A stretch of DNA of 7,739 nucleotides. Origin: Candidatus Hydrogenedentota bacterium. Its GTDB lineage: Bacteria; Hydrogenedentota; Hydrogenedentia; Hydrogenedentales; SLHB01. Positions 1-6,872 of the stretch are shown here, one piece after another; the stretch's first letter is position 1; each line of letters starts with the position of its first letter. Both the position numbers and the translations under genes were made by a program. The DNA lies in the NCBI GenBank assembly GCA_035416745.1, contig DAOLNV010000039.1, forward strand, positions 39,937 to 47,675, read 5' to 3'. A model generated the notes under the pieces. That model was not told the origin of the DNA. It saw only the letters and a list, made by a program, of their open reading frames with translations, and made no database searches.

Positions 1-5
1 AGGCT

Positions 6-2330
6 ATGAAAGAACTCATGGTTGTTCTGGCCGCTCTTATCGGAGTTTCATCAGTCTCCACGGCGCAAGGTGACCGAGGCGTCACGTCACCGGACCTCCA
101 GATGGCCGATATCCCAGCGGGAGCCTTCGTCATGGGCAATGACGCCTCACCGCTCTGGGACCAGAAGCCCGCCCACAACGTTACAATCACGAGGCCGTTT
201 CGCATCTCCGTCACGGAAGTCACTCTGGCACAGTACCGCCGATTTCGTCCGGACTGGTTTGCAGCGGCTCCCGGTGGGTCTGCGTGCGGCATGAGCTGGT
301 ACGACGCGTCGGCCTTCTGTGATTGGCTCAGTCGCACCGAGGGCAAGCCCTATCGTCTTCCCACGGAAGCCGAGTGGGAGTATGTGCGGAGGTCGGCAGA
401 GAGTTGGGGCGTTCAAAACATGGCCAATGAGGTACGTGAATGGTGCTGGGACTGGTACGGCCCTTATCCGTCGCGTGATATGACAGACCCTCCCGGCGCG
501 GCACAAGGGCTTGCGCGCGTGGTTCGCGGCGGCGTACTCGATCTTCTGGATGGGAAGTTTGAGTGTCTGCCCCGAACCGAATACGAATCGCCTGGTTACC
601 GGGCGGGGTTGCCGCCGGCGTTCGGCATTGGGCCAGGCAGAGCTGAAAACGCCGCTGAGAGCGGTCTCGATGTGCCCGGCTATCATCACATCGGTTTTCG
701 AGTAGTCCAAGGCATAATGCCCAGTACCGAACCCCTTGCATGCGAGTCCTTCTTCATCACACAAGGAATCAAGAATACCCGTCCCGAAGCGCGAATAGGT
801 CCGGACATGACAAAACCGTATTTTCGCAAGCGCTATCTGCTGCCGTCGCCGCCGGAAACCGAAGGCGACCGCGCACGGATGGAACAACACCAGAAACGGA
901 TCGATGCCGCGGGCCTGGATCCTTCATTCCGCGGACATAATCACTCCCCCGCGCTTGAGGTCTGCGACAATGGCGACGTGCTGTTCGTGGTTTTCACCTC
1001 CTACACCGAATACGAACCCGAGATGTCATTGATGGCAAGCCGGCTCCGGTTTGGCGCTGATTCATGGGATATGCCGTCCCGCCTCGTCGATTGTCCAGGC
1101 GTGTGCGACAATACGCCGCTGCTGTGGAAGGATCAGGGACGGATTAATCTGTTCTGGGCATGGAGCCGCGCCGTAGGCGCTTATCCGTTTCAATGGATTG
1201 CGTCCGAAGACGACGGCGCGGCCTGGAGTGAGGCACAGTTTCCCAATTTCACCGGCGCGATAGGACCTCACTCGAGGCAGCCCGTCAACCAAGCCTTCCG
1301 GGGGGCGAACGGTACGATTTACGTGCCCAGCGACGCAGTCGGAGGCGCCTCAGTGCTCTGGGCCAGCCCCGACAATATGAAAACGTGGTTTGACACGGGC
1401 GGACGAAGCGCCGGCCGCCACACGGCCTATTGCGAACTCAAAGACGGACGAATCCTCGGCATGGGCGGCAAGAATACGGACATAGAAGGATACATGCCCA
1501 AAGCCTTCTCGTCCGATCATGGGAAGACATGGGAGGCCGCCAAGTCCTGCTTTCCGGCATTGGCGGCCAATCAACGGCCCAGTTTGCTGCGGCTTCAAAG
1601 CGGCCGGCTGTTTCTTGCCTCCGACTTTCAAAAACGCGAAGGAATCCGCCCCGCAGGCTTTACGGAATCGGGCAGTTTTGCGGCTCTTTCAGAAGATGAG
1701 GGCGAGACCTGGCGCATCAAGAAACTGTCCGGTGCGCAAGAGCACGAGAGCGGCCCCGCCTTCTTTAACGGCCTTCCCGGCGCGACAACATTGGGCTATT
1801 CGGTAGCGCGCCAAGCCCCCAACGGCGTGATCCACCTCATTACCACGATGAACCGTCCTTGTCTCCATTTCGAGATGAACGAGGCGTGGCTACTCTCGGA
1901 TGATCCAGTACAGAGAACCGATCAGGAACTCATGGCAAACACCGCGCGGCACATCCAAAACGTCCGCGAGTTTAAGGAATGCTTTGCCGATGGCGCGCCG
2001 AGACTGACGTGGTGTGCTGGCACGGGCGACGACGGGCGTTATCTGCTGCACGGAACGGAAACCTGGTACTACCCTGACGGCAAGAAGCAGTACGAAGCGC
2101 AGTATGTCCTGGGCCAAAAGACAGGCATGGAGACGTTATGGCGTCCGGACGGTTCCAGGCAATGGGAATGGGCCCATGACTCCGATGGTGAATCCCGATG
2201 GCTCCAATGGTGGGAGAACGGAACCAAGAAAGCCGAATCGACTTGGAAAGACTTCCGCGCAGTTGGAGTTGCCCGCACGTGGAACCGGGACGGCACGCCA
2301 GCCATCGAAATGGATATGACGGCGCAATAG
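6..2330 (+). CDS. Secreted FGE-sulfatase-fold / BNR sialidase-like / MORN-like fusion protein
   Basis: Residues 1-21 form a signal peptide (Lys, hydrophobic run, STAQ). Residues about 30-235 match the formylglycine-generating-enzyme/sulfatase-modifying fold: IPAGAFVMG (36-44), EVTLAQYRRF (71-80), SWYDASAFCDWL, the hallmark RLPTEAEWEY (117-126), NEVREW, DWYG, RVVRGG (171-176) and closing GFRV (230-233). The two cysteines of true FGE (4th and 9th residues after the GG) are Leu180 and Phe185 here, so catalysis is unlikely. Residues about 255-635 resemble a BNR_2-type sialidase propeller with Asp boxes at about 400-407 (SEDDGAAW), 502-509 (SSDHGKTW) and 562-569 (SEDEGETW). Residues about 687-770 carry YPDGKKQYEA-, RPDGSRQWEW-, WENGTKKAES- and NRDGTPAIEM-type repeats like MORN/YwqK repeats. 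Inferred role: extracytoplasmic glycan binding or hydrolysis; the substrate is unknown. The ATG at 6 has only five bases before it, so its ribosome site cannot be judged; an in-frame ATG at 18 is an alternative. A non-enzymatic propeller is possible. Confidence 0.88.
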   Translation: MKELMVVLAALIGVSSVSTAQGDRGVTSPDLQMADIPAGAFVMGNDASPLWDQKPAHNVTITRPFRISVTEVTLAQYRRFRPDWFAAAPGGSACGMSWYDASAFCDWLSRTEGKPYRLPTEAEWEYVRRSAESWGVQNMANEVREWCWDWYGPYPSRDMTDPPGAAQGLARVVRGGVLDLLDGKFECLPRTEYESPGYRAGLPPAFGIGPGRAENAAESGLDVPGYHHIGFRVVQGIMPSTEPLACESFFITQGIKNTRPEARIGPDMTKPYFRKRYLLPSPPETEGDRARMEQHQKRIDAAGLDPSFRGHNHSPALEVCDNGDVLFVVFTSYTEYEPEMSLMASRLRFGADSWDMPSRLVDCPGVCDNTPLLWKDQGRINLFWAWSRAVGAYPFQWIASEDDGAAWSEAQFPNFTGAIGPHSRQPVNQAFRGANGTIYVPSDAVGGASVLWASPDNMKTWFDTGGRSAGRHTAYCELKDGRILGMGGKNTDIEGYMPKAFSSDHGKTWEAAKSCFPALAANQRPSLLRLQSGRLFLASDFQKREGIRPAGFTESGSFAALSEDEGETWRIKKLSGAQEHESGPAFFNGLPGATTLGYSVARQAPNGVIHLITTMNRPCLHFEMNEAWLLSDDPVQRTDQELMANTARHIQNVREFKECFADGAPRLTWCAGTGDDGRYLLHGTETWYYPDGKKQYEAQYVLGQKTGMETLWRPDGSRQWEWAHDSDGESRWLQWWENGTKKAESTWKDFRAVGVARTWNRDGTPAIEMDMTAQ

Positions 2331-2458
2331 AGCCTTCGGAAGAGACCCGCCCTGCAGGAGACCTCTCCGGCCCCATGACGTGTCCAGCAAAGACGTTCCG
2401 CGAAGGGGAACGCGCGGCAGAGGGCCTCGGAGCTTGACGGATTCGTCCGCCGCGCCTA

Positions 2459-2487
2459 TTGACCGCGCGCGGGTTTGCTGCAACAAT
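2459..2487 (+). promoter_or_regulatory. Candidate sigma70-type promoter for the 2543 gene
   Basis: TTGACC at 2459-2464 (five of six matches to the -35 consensus) is followed, after exactly 17 bases, by AACAAT at 2482-2487 (four of six matches to the -10 consensus). This would start transcription near 2494 and leave a leader of about 50 bases before the ATG at 2543. The spacing is ideal but the -10 box is imperfect, and the primary sigma factor preference of this organism is unknown. Confidence 0.4.
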
Positions 2488-2525
2488 GGATCCCAGCGGC
2501 GACCGCGCAGGTGCCACCGGCAACC

Positions 2526-2533
2526 GAGGGGAG
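2526..2533 (+). promoter_or_regulatory. Ribosome binding site deciding the start at 2543
   Basis: GAGGGGAG lies nine bases upstream of the ATG at 2543. That ATG directly precedes a signal-peptide-like segment. This favours 2543 over the in-frame TTG at 2459, whose extra 28 residues look non-coding and hydrophilic. Confidence 0.7.
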
Positions 2534-2542
2534 TGGATACCA

Positions 2543-3463
2543 ATGCGCCAGCACAACCTTACCCGGCCACTTGCACTGGCAGTTCTTCTAATGGCGATCT
2601 TCCTCATGTGCGGCTCGTGTCAGGATATCGGGTTTCCCGAGGAACTCGCGTCGATCTACGTGTCGATCGTTGTCCACAACGAGGAAACGCCCGAGTATAT
2701 TAGCGATCCGAATCTCTTTGAAGAGGAACGATCGGCCCTTGTGGAATTCGCCGATATGCTGCATGCCAACAACGTCATGCTGAACTGGCAATCCGACTGG
2801 AAATTCCTCGAGGCGGCGAAACAACACGCCGTGGGCGGCAACACCGGCGGCCTCAACATCGTCGAGTACATCCACCATCTCGGCTTTGAAGTAGACCCCC
2901 ACGCTCACGAATCGCAGTATACCTACGCCGATGTGGCGGCACTCATAGACCAATTGGGCGTCACGCCATCGAACATCGCTGGCGGGTTCGTCGCCTACCC
3001 GCCTGAGGAGTGCCTCCTCGAGCGTTTCTGGCAGCCCATCGAGGGCGACGTGTACGAATATACGTGGCAGGCAGAGGCTCTTTGGGGAGGTGCGACCTCC
3101 GGACACGTCAACGAGACCTCCCTGTGGGCGTCCGGCATCTGGAAACCCCAGGACAACGAGCATTTCATGGTGCATGACGACAACGCGCCGCTGCCGCATA
3201 TCGGCAAGTATGGAAACACGTGGGAGGACCTCGACGATCTCGTGGAGCAGCAACAATCAGGCATGCTCGATAAGGACGCGATTTACACCGCCGTTATTCT
3301 TGTGCGGCAGGCCGAACTGACTGGTCCCGATTTCATAGACGAGTTCGAGGCCGATCTTCAGGACCGGTTAGACAGCCCCGGGCTTCATTTCGTAGGGCTC
3401 GGGCAGCTATTGGGCATCTGGGAGTACGACTACAACAGCGCCCCAAACCAGTATTTCTATTAA
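2543..3463 (+). CDS. Secreted protein with DPHAHES motif, possibly polysaccharide-deacetylase-like
   Basis: The predicted protein is 306 residues long. Residues 1-25 are an N-terminal export signal (MRQH, then LALAVLLMAIFLM, then CGSCQD). Two cysteines (23 and 26) sit at the likely cleavage region, but neither fits a strict lipobox, so lipoprotein status is uncertain. The rest has SIVVHNEE (41-48), NWQSDWKFL (81-89), DPHAHES (118-124), TYADVAALIDQLGV (127-140), GGFVAYP (147-153) and an acidic, aromatic-rich C-terminus ending in QYFY. The order of a first strand with HNEE, a helix with WKFLE, then a strand with HxH is reminiscent of the metal-dependent polysaccharide deacetylase / GH57-type barrel, where paired His and acidic residues bind the metal. 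I do not recognise a named family, so the enzymatic role is inference. It follows the sialidase-like gene by 212 bases with a candidate promoter between, so it may be transcribed separately. Confidence 0.82.
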   Translation: MRQHNLTRPLALAVLLMAIFLMCGSCQDIGFPEELASIYVSIVVHNEETPEYISDPNLFEEERSALVEFADMLHANNVMLNWQSDWKFLEAAKQHAVGGNTGGLNIVEYIHHLGFEVDPHAHESQYTYADVAALIDQLGVTPSNIAGGFVAYPPEECLLERFWQPIEGDVYEYTWQAEALWGGATSGHVNETSLWASGIWKPQDNEHFMVHDDNAPLPHIGKYGNTWEDLDDLVEQQQSGMLDKDAIYTAVILVRQAELTGPDFIDEFEADLQDRLDSPGLHFVGLGQLLGIWEYDYNSAPNQYFY

Positions 3464-3611
3464 GACCCCTGCCGGTGCTTGAGGAATGCTTGCTCTCAGC
3501 GAAAACCAATGACTCCGGGAATTCAGACATGTTGCTTCCTTGTGGCCGCCACTGTATCCTCCTCTCCCCGGCATACGTGATTGCGCGGGGAACACATTGA
3601 GACATTGCATG

Positions 3612-3617
3612 CGAGGT
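3612..3617 (+). promoter_or_regulatory. Ribosome binding site deciding the GTG start at 3626
   Basis: CGAGGT, with GAGG at 3613-3616, lies nine bases before the GTG at 3626. The ATG at 3609 is in another frame, and the in-frame TTG codons at 3581 and 3605 would place extra charged residues before the signal peptide. Confidence 0.6.
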
Positions 3618-3625
3618 ATTGCGAC

Positions 3626-4861
3626 GTGAGGAGAATCTTGACGATAGTCTTGGCGCTTGTGTGGGCAGGAGGTGTGGCGCTGGCGGGCGACTCTCCCCAG
3701 TTTCGCGGGCCGCACCGTGATGGCCGGTTTGATGAGGAGAATCTGCTGAAGGCGTGGCCCGAAGGCGGCCCGCCGTTGCTGTGGGTCGCGAGGGGATTGG
3801 GCAAGGGTTATTCGTCGCCGTCTGTGGCGGCTGGCAAGCTCTACGTGCCTGGCATGCTCGACGAGCAGAACGCGGCCATTTTCATCCTCACACCCGACGG
3901 CGCCATTGAACGCTCGATCCCGGTGGGGGTCGAGACAGAGGACAAGCAGGCGCCCGGTCCCCGTTCGACGCCGACTATCGAAGGCGACACCCTCTTCATG
4001 ATTTCGGGCCTGGGCGAAGTCTATTGCCTCGATATCCCCTCGGGGGCGAAGCGGTGGAGCGTGAACATCCTGGAACGTTTCGCGGCACAGAACATCATGT
4101 ACACGCTCGCGGAGTCCTTGCTCGTGGACGGCGATCGCGTCATCTGCACGCCAGGCGGGCCCGACGCGGGTCTGGCCGCCCTTAACAAGCAGACGGGCGA
4201 GACCATCTGGACCACCAAAGGGTTCGGCGACCCGGCTTCGTATTGTTCACCCATCATCTACACGCACAAAGGCAGGCGGCTGCTTTTGACGGAGACTGCG
4301 AATTTTCTCGTCGGCGTGGACGCGGACAGCGGCCAGTTCCTGTGGCAGGTCGAGCACCTCACCCGGGACGGCATTCATGCGGTGACGCCCGTGTACATGG
4401 ACGGGCTCGTCTACTACACCGGCGGTTACAAGGCGGGCGGCGGCGCCGTGCGCCTTTCCGATGACGGCGCAAGCGCGGAACCCGCCTGGAAAGACGAGAC
4501 GCTCGATTGCCAGCATCACGGCGTCGTGCTCGATAACGGCTATCTCTACGGGACAAGCCACATGTTCAGCAACCAGTTGATCTGTACCCAGATGGCCACG
4601 GGCAAGGTCATGTGGACCACGGAGGAAGTCCGTCAGGGCGTGGTCGAATACGCCGATGGCATGTTGTACATCTACGAAGGGCCGAAACGAGGCATCGTGC
4701 ATCTCGTAAAGGCCGCGCCGGAAGGATTCGAGCGCGCGGGCATGTTCACCGTGACCGAAGGAGACGGAAACCACTGGGCGCATCCTGCTATCGCCAACGG
4801 GGTCCTGTATATTCGCCACGGGGACGTATTGCTGGCGTACAATCTTCGCGCCACGCCGTGA
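3626..4861 (+). CDS. Secreted PQQ-type (BamB-like) beta-propeller repeat protein
   Basis: The predicted protein is 411 residues from the GTG. Residues 1-20 are a clean signal peptide (MRRILTIVLALVWAGGVALA). The mature end starts with SPQFRGPHRDG (23-33) and LLKAWPEGGPPLLW (40-53), the usual opening of the PQQ-like propeller proteins abundant in planctomycete-type genomes. PQQ-repeat blades are visible as a small residue or Asp, then xSG/TGxxxW: DIPSGAKRW (136-144), NKQTGETIW (187-195), DADSGQFLW (232-240), MATGKVMW (323-330). There is also a YVPG strand at 73-76 and a closing strand VLYIRHGDVLLAYN (393-406). Known for the family: propellers of this type serve as protein-binding scaffolds (BamB) or quinoprotein dehydrogenases. 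The dehydrogenase PQQ-ligand and vicinal-cysteine features are not evident, so a scaffold or sugar-related role in the periplasm or on the surface is more likely. BamB itself is usually a lipoprotein and this is not, so I do not call it bamB. Confidence 0.88.
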   Translation: MRRILTIVLALVWAGGVALAGDSPQFRGPHRDGRFDEENLLKAWPEGGPPLLWVARGLGKGYSSPSVAAGKLYVPGMLDEQNAAIFILTPDGAIERSIPVGVETEDKQAPGPRSTPTIEGDTLFMISGLGEVYCLDIPSGAKRWSVNILERFAAQNIMYTLAESLLVDGDRVICTPGGPDAGLAALNKQTGETIWTTKGFGDPASYCSPIIYTHKGRRLLLTETANFLVGVDADSGQFLWQVEHLTRDGIHAVTPVYMDGLVYYTGGYKAGGGAVRLSDDGASAEPAWKDETLDCQHHGVVLDNGYLYGTSHMFSNQLICTQMATGKVMWTTEEVRQGVVEYADGMLYIYEGPKRGIVHLVKAAPEGFERAGMFTVTEGDGNHWAHPAIANGVLYIRHGDVLLAYNLRATP

Positions 4862-4875
4862 GGCGCGACAATTCG

Positions 4876-4898
4876 TGCGGAGACCGGCTGGTGCCGCA
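4876..4898 (+). terminator. Weak hairpin after the propeller gene
   Basis: TGCGG (4876-4880) pairs with CCGCA (4894-4898), and inside it ACC pairs with GGT around a GGCT loop with a small bulge. It begins 15 bases after the stop codon. It is followed by TCTTCCC rather than a run of T, so intrinsic termination is doubtful. Confidence 0.25.
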
Positions 4899-4936
4899 TC
4901 TTCCCTGGAACTGGACTCGGCATGGGGAGAAATGCA

Positions 4937-5702
4937 ATGCCATCCATCTCTTCTCGATGCAACGCCGCCGGCCGCCTCTGGGGCGCTCAAATCAGACATC
5001 CAGCCTCTGGCTTCCGGCAACAGGTCCGTTCCATAGCCAATTCGATGGCTAACGCCGCATTGGCTGCTGTTGTGATGATGGTCCTGCCGGTTGTTTCGGG
5101 GGCTCAGGAGAATCCGCCTGTCATCCTGGAGAACCAGGCTCTTGAGGTCCGGATTCCGCCCTCGCCGGCGCCTCCTGCGGTCCCACGCAGTGAACCTCAT
5201 GACCGGCCGCACGCCGGGCGGCTCCGTCTGGTCTTCCCCGGACAACATGTTCAACGCCCATCCGGACCAAATTACACTGCTCCGAAACCATTGCCGCCTG
5301 TTGAAGACGCCCGCACGCGAATTCCTCATGCTAGGCAAGATGCTTCACCCATTTGAACTGGACGTAGAAAAGCTGACGTTCGATTGGGGAAACGGCGTGG
5401 GCGAGAACGCCGAAAAGCAAACCACGGCAGACCCCGCGATTCTCACCAGCTCCTGGCAATCCCCCTCGGGCGGGATCGGCCATCTATTCGTCAACATCTC
5501 GGACAGACCTCAGCCCCTGGCCATTCAACTCGACACCCGCAACGCTCCCGCATGGCCCATCTGCGACGTCCATCTCTGGAGTTCCGAGGAGACTGCCACT
5601 ATTCGCACACTTTGGCAGGCCACCGGGCTCCCGCGCGAGTTCTCTCGCGAACTGCAGCCGCTCGAAGTCGTGTTTGTCGAGGTCCGTCCCCCCGCCGGTT
5701 GA
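4937..5702 (+). pseudogene. Remnant of a secreted glycoside-hydrolase-like protein (frameshifted, centre deleted)
   Basis: Two reading frames each carry part of one protein. In the first, GGGGAGA (4924-4930) precedes an ATG at 4937. A hydrophobic signal (NAALAAVVMMVLPVVSGAQ, from the in-frame ATG at 5045) leads into VILENQALEVRI, ending at 5155. That is the typical first strand (LENxxLxV) of large secreted sugar-hydrolase-like proteins such as the DUF6259 group. Sense then moves to another frame between 5156 and 5184: NLMTGRT (5193-5213), then DNMFNAHPDQI, FLMLGKMLHP, a VFVNIS-like HLFVNISDRPQPL stretch and LEVVFVEVRP before the TGA at 5700-5702. The latter pieces resemble the C-terminal beta-sandwich that normally follows a catalytic barrel. 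Several hundred central residues expected for this kind of protein are absent, probably lost near TPGG (5211-5222). The family name is inference; the split and the missing centre are seen in the sequence. A short functional protein from 5091 is less likely because its first 30 residues are Arg-rich out-of-frame sequence. Confidence 0.6.
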
Positions 5703-5728
5703 CGGGCGCGTAGCCTCTGCCAAGTTGG

Positions 5729-5772
5729 ACCGATTCGGGAGCCGCAAGGCCGACCGTGCTACCGAATCCGGT
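5729..5772. other. Inverted repeat at the convergent gene ends
   Basis: ACCGATTCGG (5729-5738) is nearly complementary to CCGAATCCGGT (5762-5772), with one unpaired base and a loop of about 23 bases. It sits between the end of the plus-strand pseudogene and the last codons of the minus-strand gene, so it could act as a two-way transcription end. There is no T run on either side, so the call is weak. Confidence 0.22.
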
Positions 5773-6556
5773 AGGACCAGTCTGAATTCTGCATGGGAGC
5801 ACCCTGTACAGGCCGGCTGATCCTGCTGCGGCTGACCATCGGAGGCCGCTGCATGGCCGAAGTTCGAGGCGGTGTCATGCCGGGGCTGTTCCGCAGGCCC
5901 GTCTGCGCTTTGTAGTGGCCGTACCCGCTATGGTAGCCGGGATACGCGCCCCGATAAGGCACCGGCCTCGGACAGGGCGACAAATGCACGTAGGGTGGCG
6001 GGGCACAGTACGACGGCGTCTGCAGGATAACCGGAGGAGCAGGAACCACTGTGACGGGATAAGGCGCAGGGACGGGTACAATCTCGGCCGGCTGCGGGAC
6101 AGTCACAACAGGCGCCGCTGCCACGGGAGGATAAGCCTGATAAGTGCCGGCGTTCACCAAAATCCCTATAAGATCGACAACCGCGTTTGCTATCCCGACG
6201 TCTCTATAGGCTTCCGCATCCGAATAGCCGTGGTGGTCCCAATGCTTGTAGTCTCCGCCGTGATGGTTGTGTCTCGCCGATTCAAGCAATTGACCCAAAC
6301 CCTCGAGGCCGGACAAGCCCGAATGCGAGGACCCCGAGAAGAGGTTACTGCCGCTGCCGCGGGATCCGCCCAGACCGCTTCGTCCATTTAGCCCGTTGAT
6401 ACTGGGTGCGCGCAGCCCGCCTCCGGAACGATTTGGCGCCCGCATGCCTCTGCCACGCGACTGCGCCACCGCCTCGGGCGCGAACAGTGCCAACGAGGCC
6501 AGCACGGCTACGGACAAGGCCACCGCTGCCACTCTCCTTCTCTTTCTTAAAATCAT
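5759..6556 (-). CDS. Secreted low-complexity Gly/Ser-, His- and Pro/Tyr-rich protein
   Basis: The predicted protein is 265 residues long. The N-terminus MILRKRRRVA plus a hydrophobic core ending in EAVAQ is a strong Sec signal with probable cleavage after Ala31. The mature chain is modular. Residues 33-85 are rich in Gly, Ser, Arg and Asn (GGGLRAPS, GSRGSGSN). Residues 94-110 are a His cluster (RHNHHGGDYKHWDHHG). Residues 111-136 form the only segment with ordinary complexity (AYRDVGIANAVVDLIGILVNAG), likely an amphipathic or membrane-touching helix. Residues 140-190 are Pro/Val/Ala-rich, and 191-215 are Pro/Tyr/Gly-rich (YRGAYPGYHSGYGHY). The basic C-terminus ends in SYRIR. Two cysteines remain (184 and 195). 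I recognise no named family. A cell-surface or envelope protein is inferred, and the His cluster could bind metal. It lies downstream of the peroxiredoxin on the same strand but 316 bases away, with its own strong ribosome site, so it is probably a separate unit. Confidence 0.8.
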   Translation of the reverse strand: MILRKRRRVAAVALSVAVLASLALFAPEAVAQSRGRGMRAPNRSGGGLRAPSINGLNGRSGLGGSRGSGSNLFSGSSHSGLSGLEGLGQLLESARHNHHGGDYKHWDHHGYSDAEAYRDVGIANAVVDLIGILVNAGTYQAYPPVAAAPVVTVPQPAEIVPVPAPYPVTVVPAPPVILQTPSYCAPPPYVHLSPCPRPVPYRGAYPGYHSGYGHYKAQTGLRNSPGMTPPRTSAMQRPPMVSRSRISRPVQGAPMQNSDWSYRIR

Positions 6557-6561
6557 AATGG

Positions 6562-6569
6562 CCTCCTTT
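6562..6569 (-). promoter_or_regulatory. Near-perfect Shine-Dalgarno for the 6556 gene
   Basis: Read on the minus strand this is AAAGGAGG, five bases before the ATG at 6556. It is the strongest ribosome binding site in the window. It fixes the start and suggests high translation of the secreted low-complexity protein. Confidence 0.8.
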
Positions 6570-6614
6570 CAGAATCCTTCGTATTAGACAGTACCTCCAA
6601 CATATTTGTTCATT

Positions 6615-6627
6615 TCGTGCTGCACGA
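6615..6627. promoter_or_regulatory. Candidate operator palindrome
   Basis: A 13-base palindrome with perfect 6-base arms (TCGTGC / GCACGA) and one central base lies 59-71 bases upstream of the ATG at 6556. It sits inside the spacer of a weak promoter-like pair, which is where a repressor would bind. No regulator gene lies nearby, and a palindrome this short can occur by chance. Confidence 0.3.
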
Positions 6628-6872
6628 GGCAAAGAGCCGCTCCGAAGCGCAATGGGTTGCGCGCAAACGACTTGCGTTAGTCCTGTTATTGAAGTGCTCT
6701 TCCTGAAGATTTTGAGGACGCAATAGAACGAATGGCTCTGACGTAAGCGAACAACGGAGGGATGGTCTTCCTACCCGTCCATGCGGTCATCGGGGGCGGA
6801 CACGTCCGCGCTCCTGTTCAACCCCTTGGCGGCCCTGGGCCACGCGGTCCACGCGCCGCCGTCTGTGGCTGA

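Larger units (their letters stand above)
6557..6872. other. 316-base intergenic region upstream of the 6556 gene
   Basis: No convincing gene is visible here. It contains the ribosome site at 6562-6569, an odd palindrome TCGTGC-T-GCACGA at 6615-6627 and an even palindrome TTGCGCGCAA at 6657-6666. On the minus strand a weak promoter-like pair, TTTGCC (6633-6628) and AACAAA (6610-6605) with a 17-base spacer, brackets the first palindrome. The stretch 6667-6780 shows nothing recognisable. The part nearest the peroxiredoxin stop is GC-rich with short self-complementary pieces but no T run. Confidence 0.5.

Noticed and set aside
96..710. FGE/C-type-lectin-like fold considered as a diversity-generating retroelement target.
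   Set aside because: No reverse transcriptase and no template repeat are visible in the window, and the fold is at the N-terminus rather than the C-terminus, as is usual for targets.
147..890. Minus-strand open frame of 247 codons.
   Set aside because: Antisense to the FGE domain, whose RLPTEAEWEY and RVVRGG motifs fix the plus-strand frame.
2459..2542. TTG at 2459 as the start of the DPHAHES gene.
   Set aside because: It overlaps a promoter-like -35 box, and the ATG at 2543 has a good ribosome site and directly begins the signal peptide.
2588..3256. Minus-strand open frame of 222 codons.
   Set aside because: Antisense to the DPHAHES gene, which has a ribosome site, signal peptide and coherent protein. 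No motif is seen in the antisense product.
4247..5338. Long minus-strand open frame of 363 codons.
   Set aside because: It is antisense to the well-supported PQQ-type propeller and the pseudogene. The product is Arg/His-rich without recognisable motifs; long antisense frames are common in GC-rich DNA.
6796..6809. GCGGAC-AC-GTCCGC inverted repeat after the peroxiredoxin stop, as a terminator.
   Set aside because: The loop is too short for the full stem, and no T run follows in the minus-strand direction.
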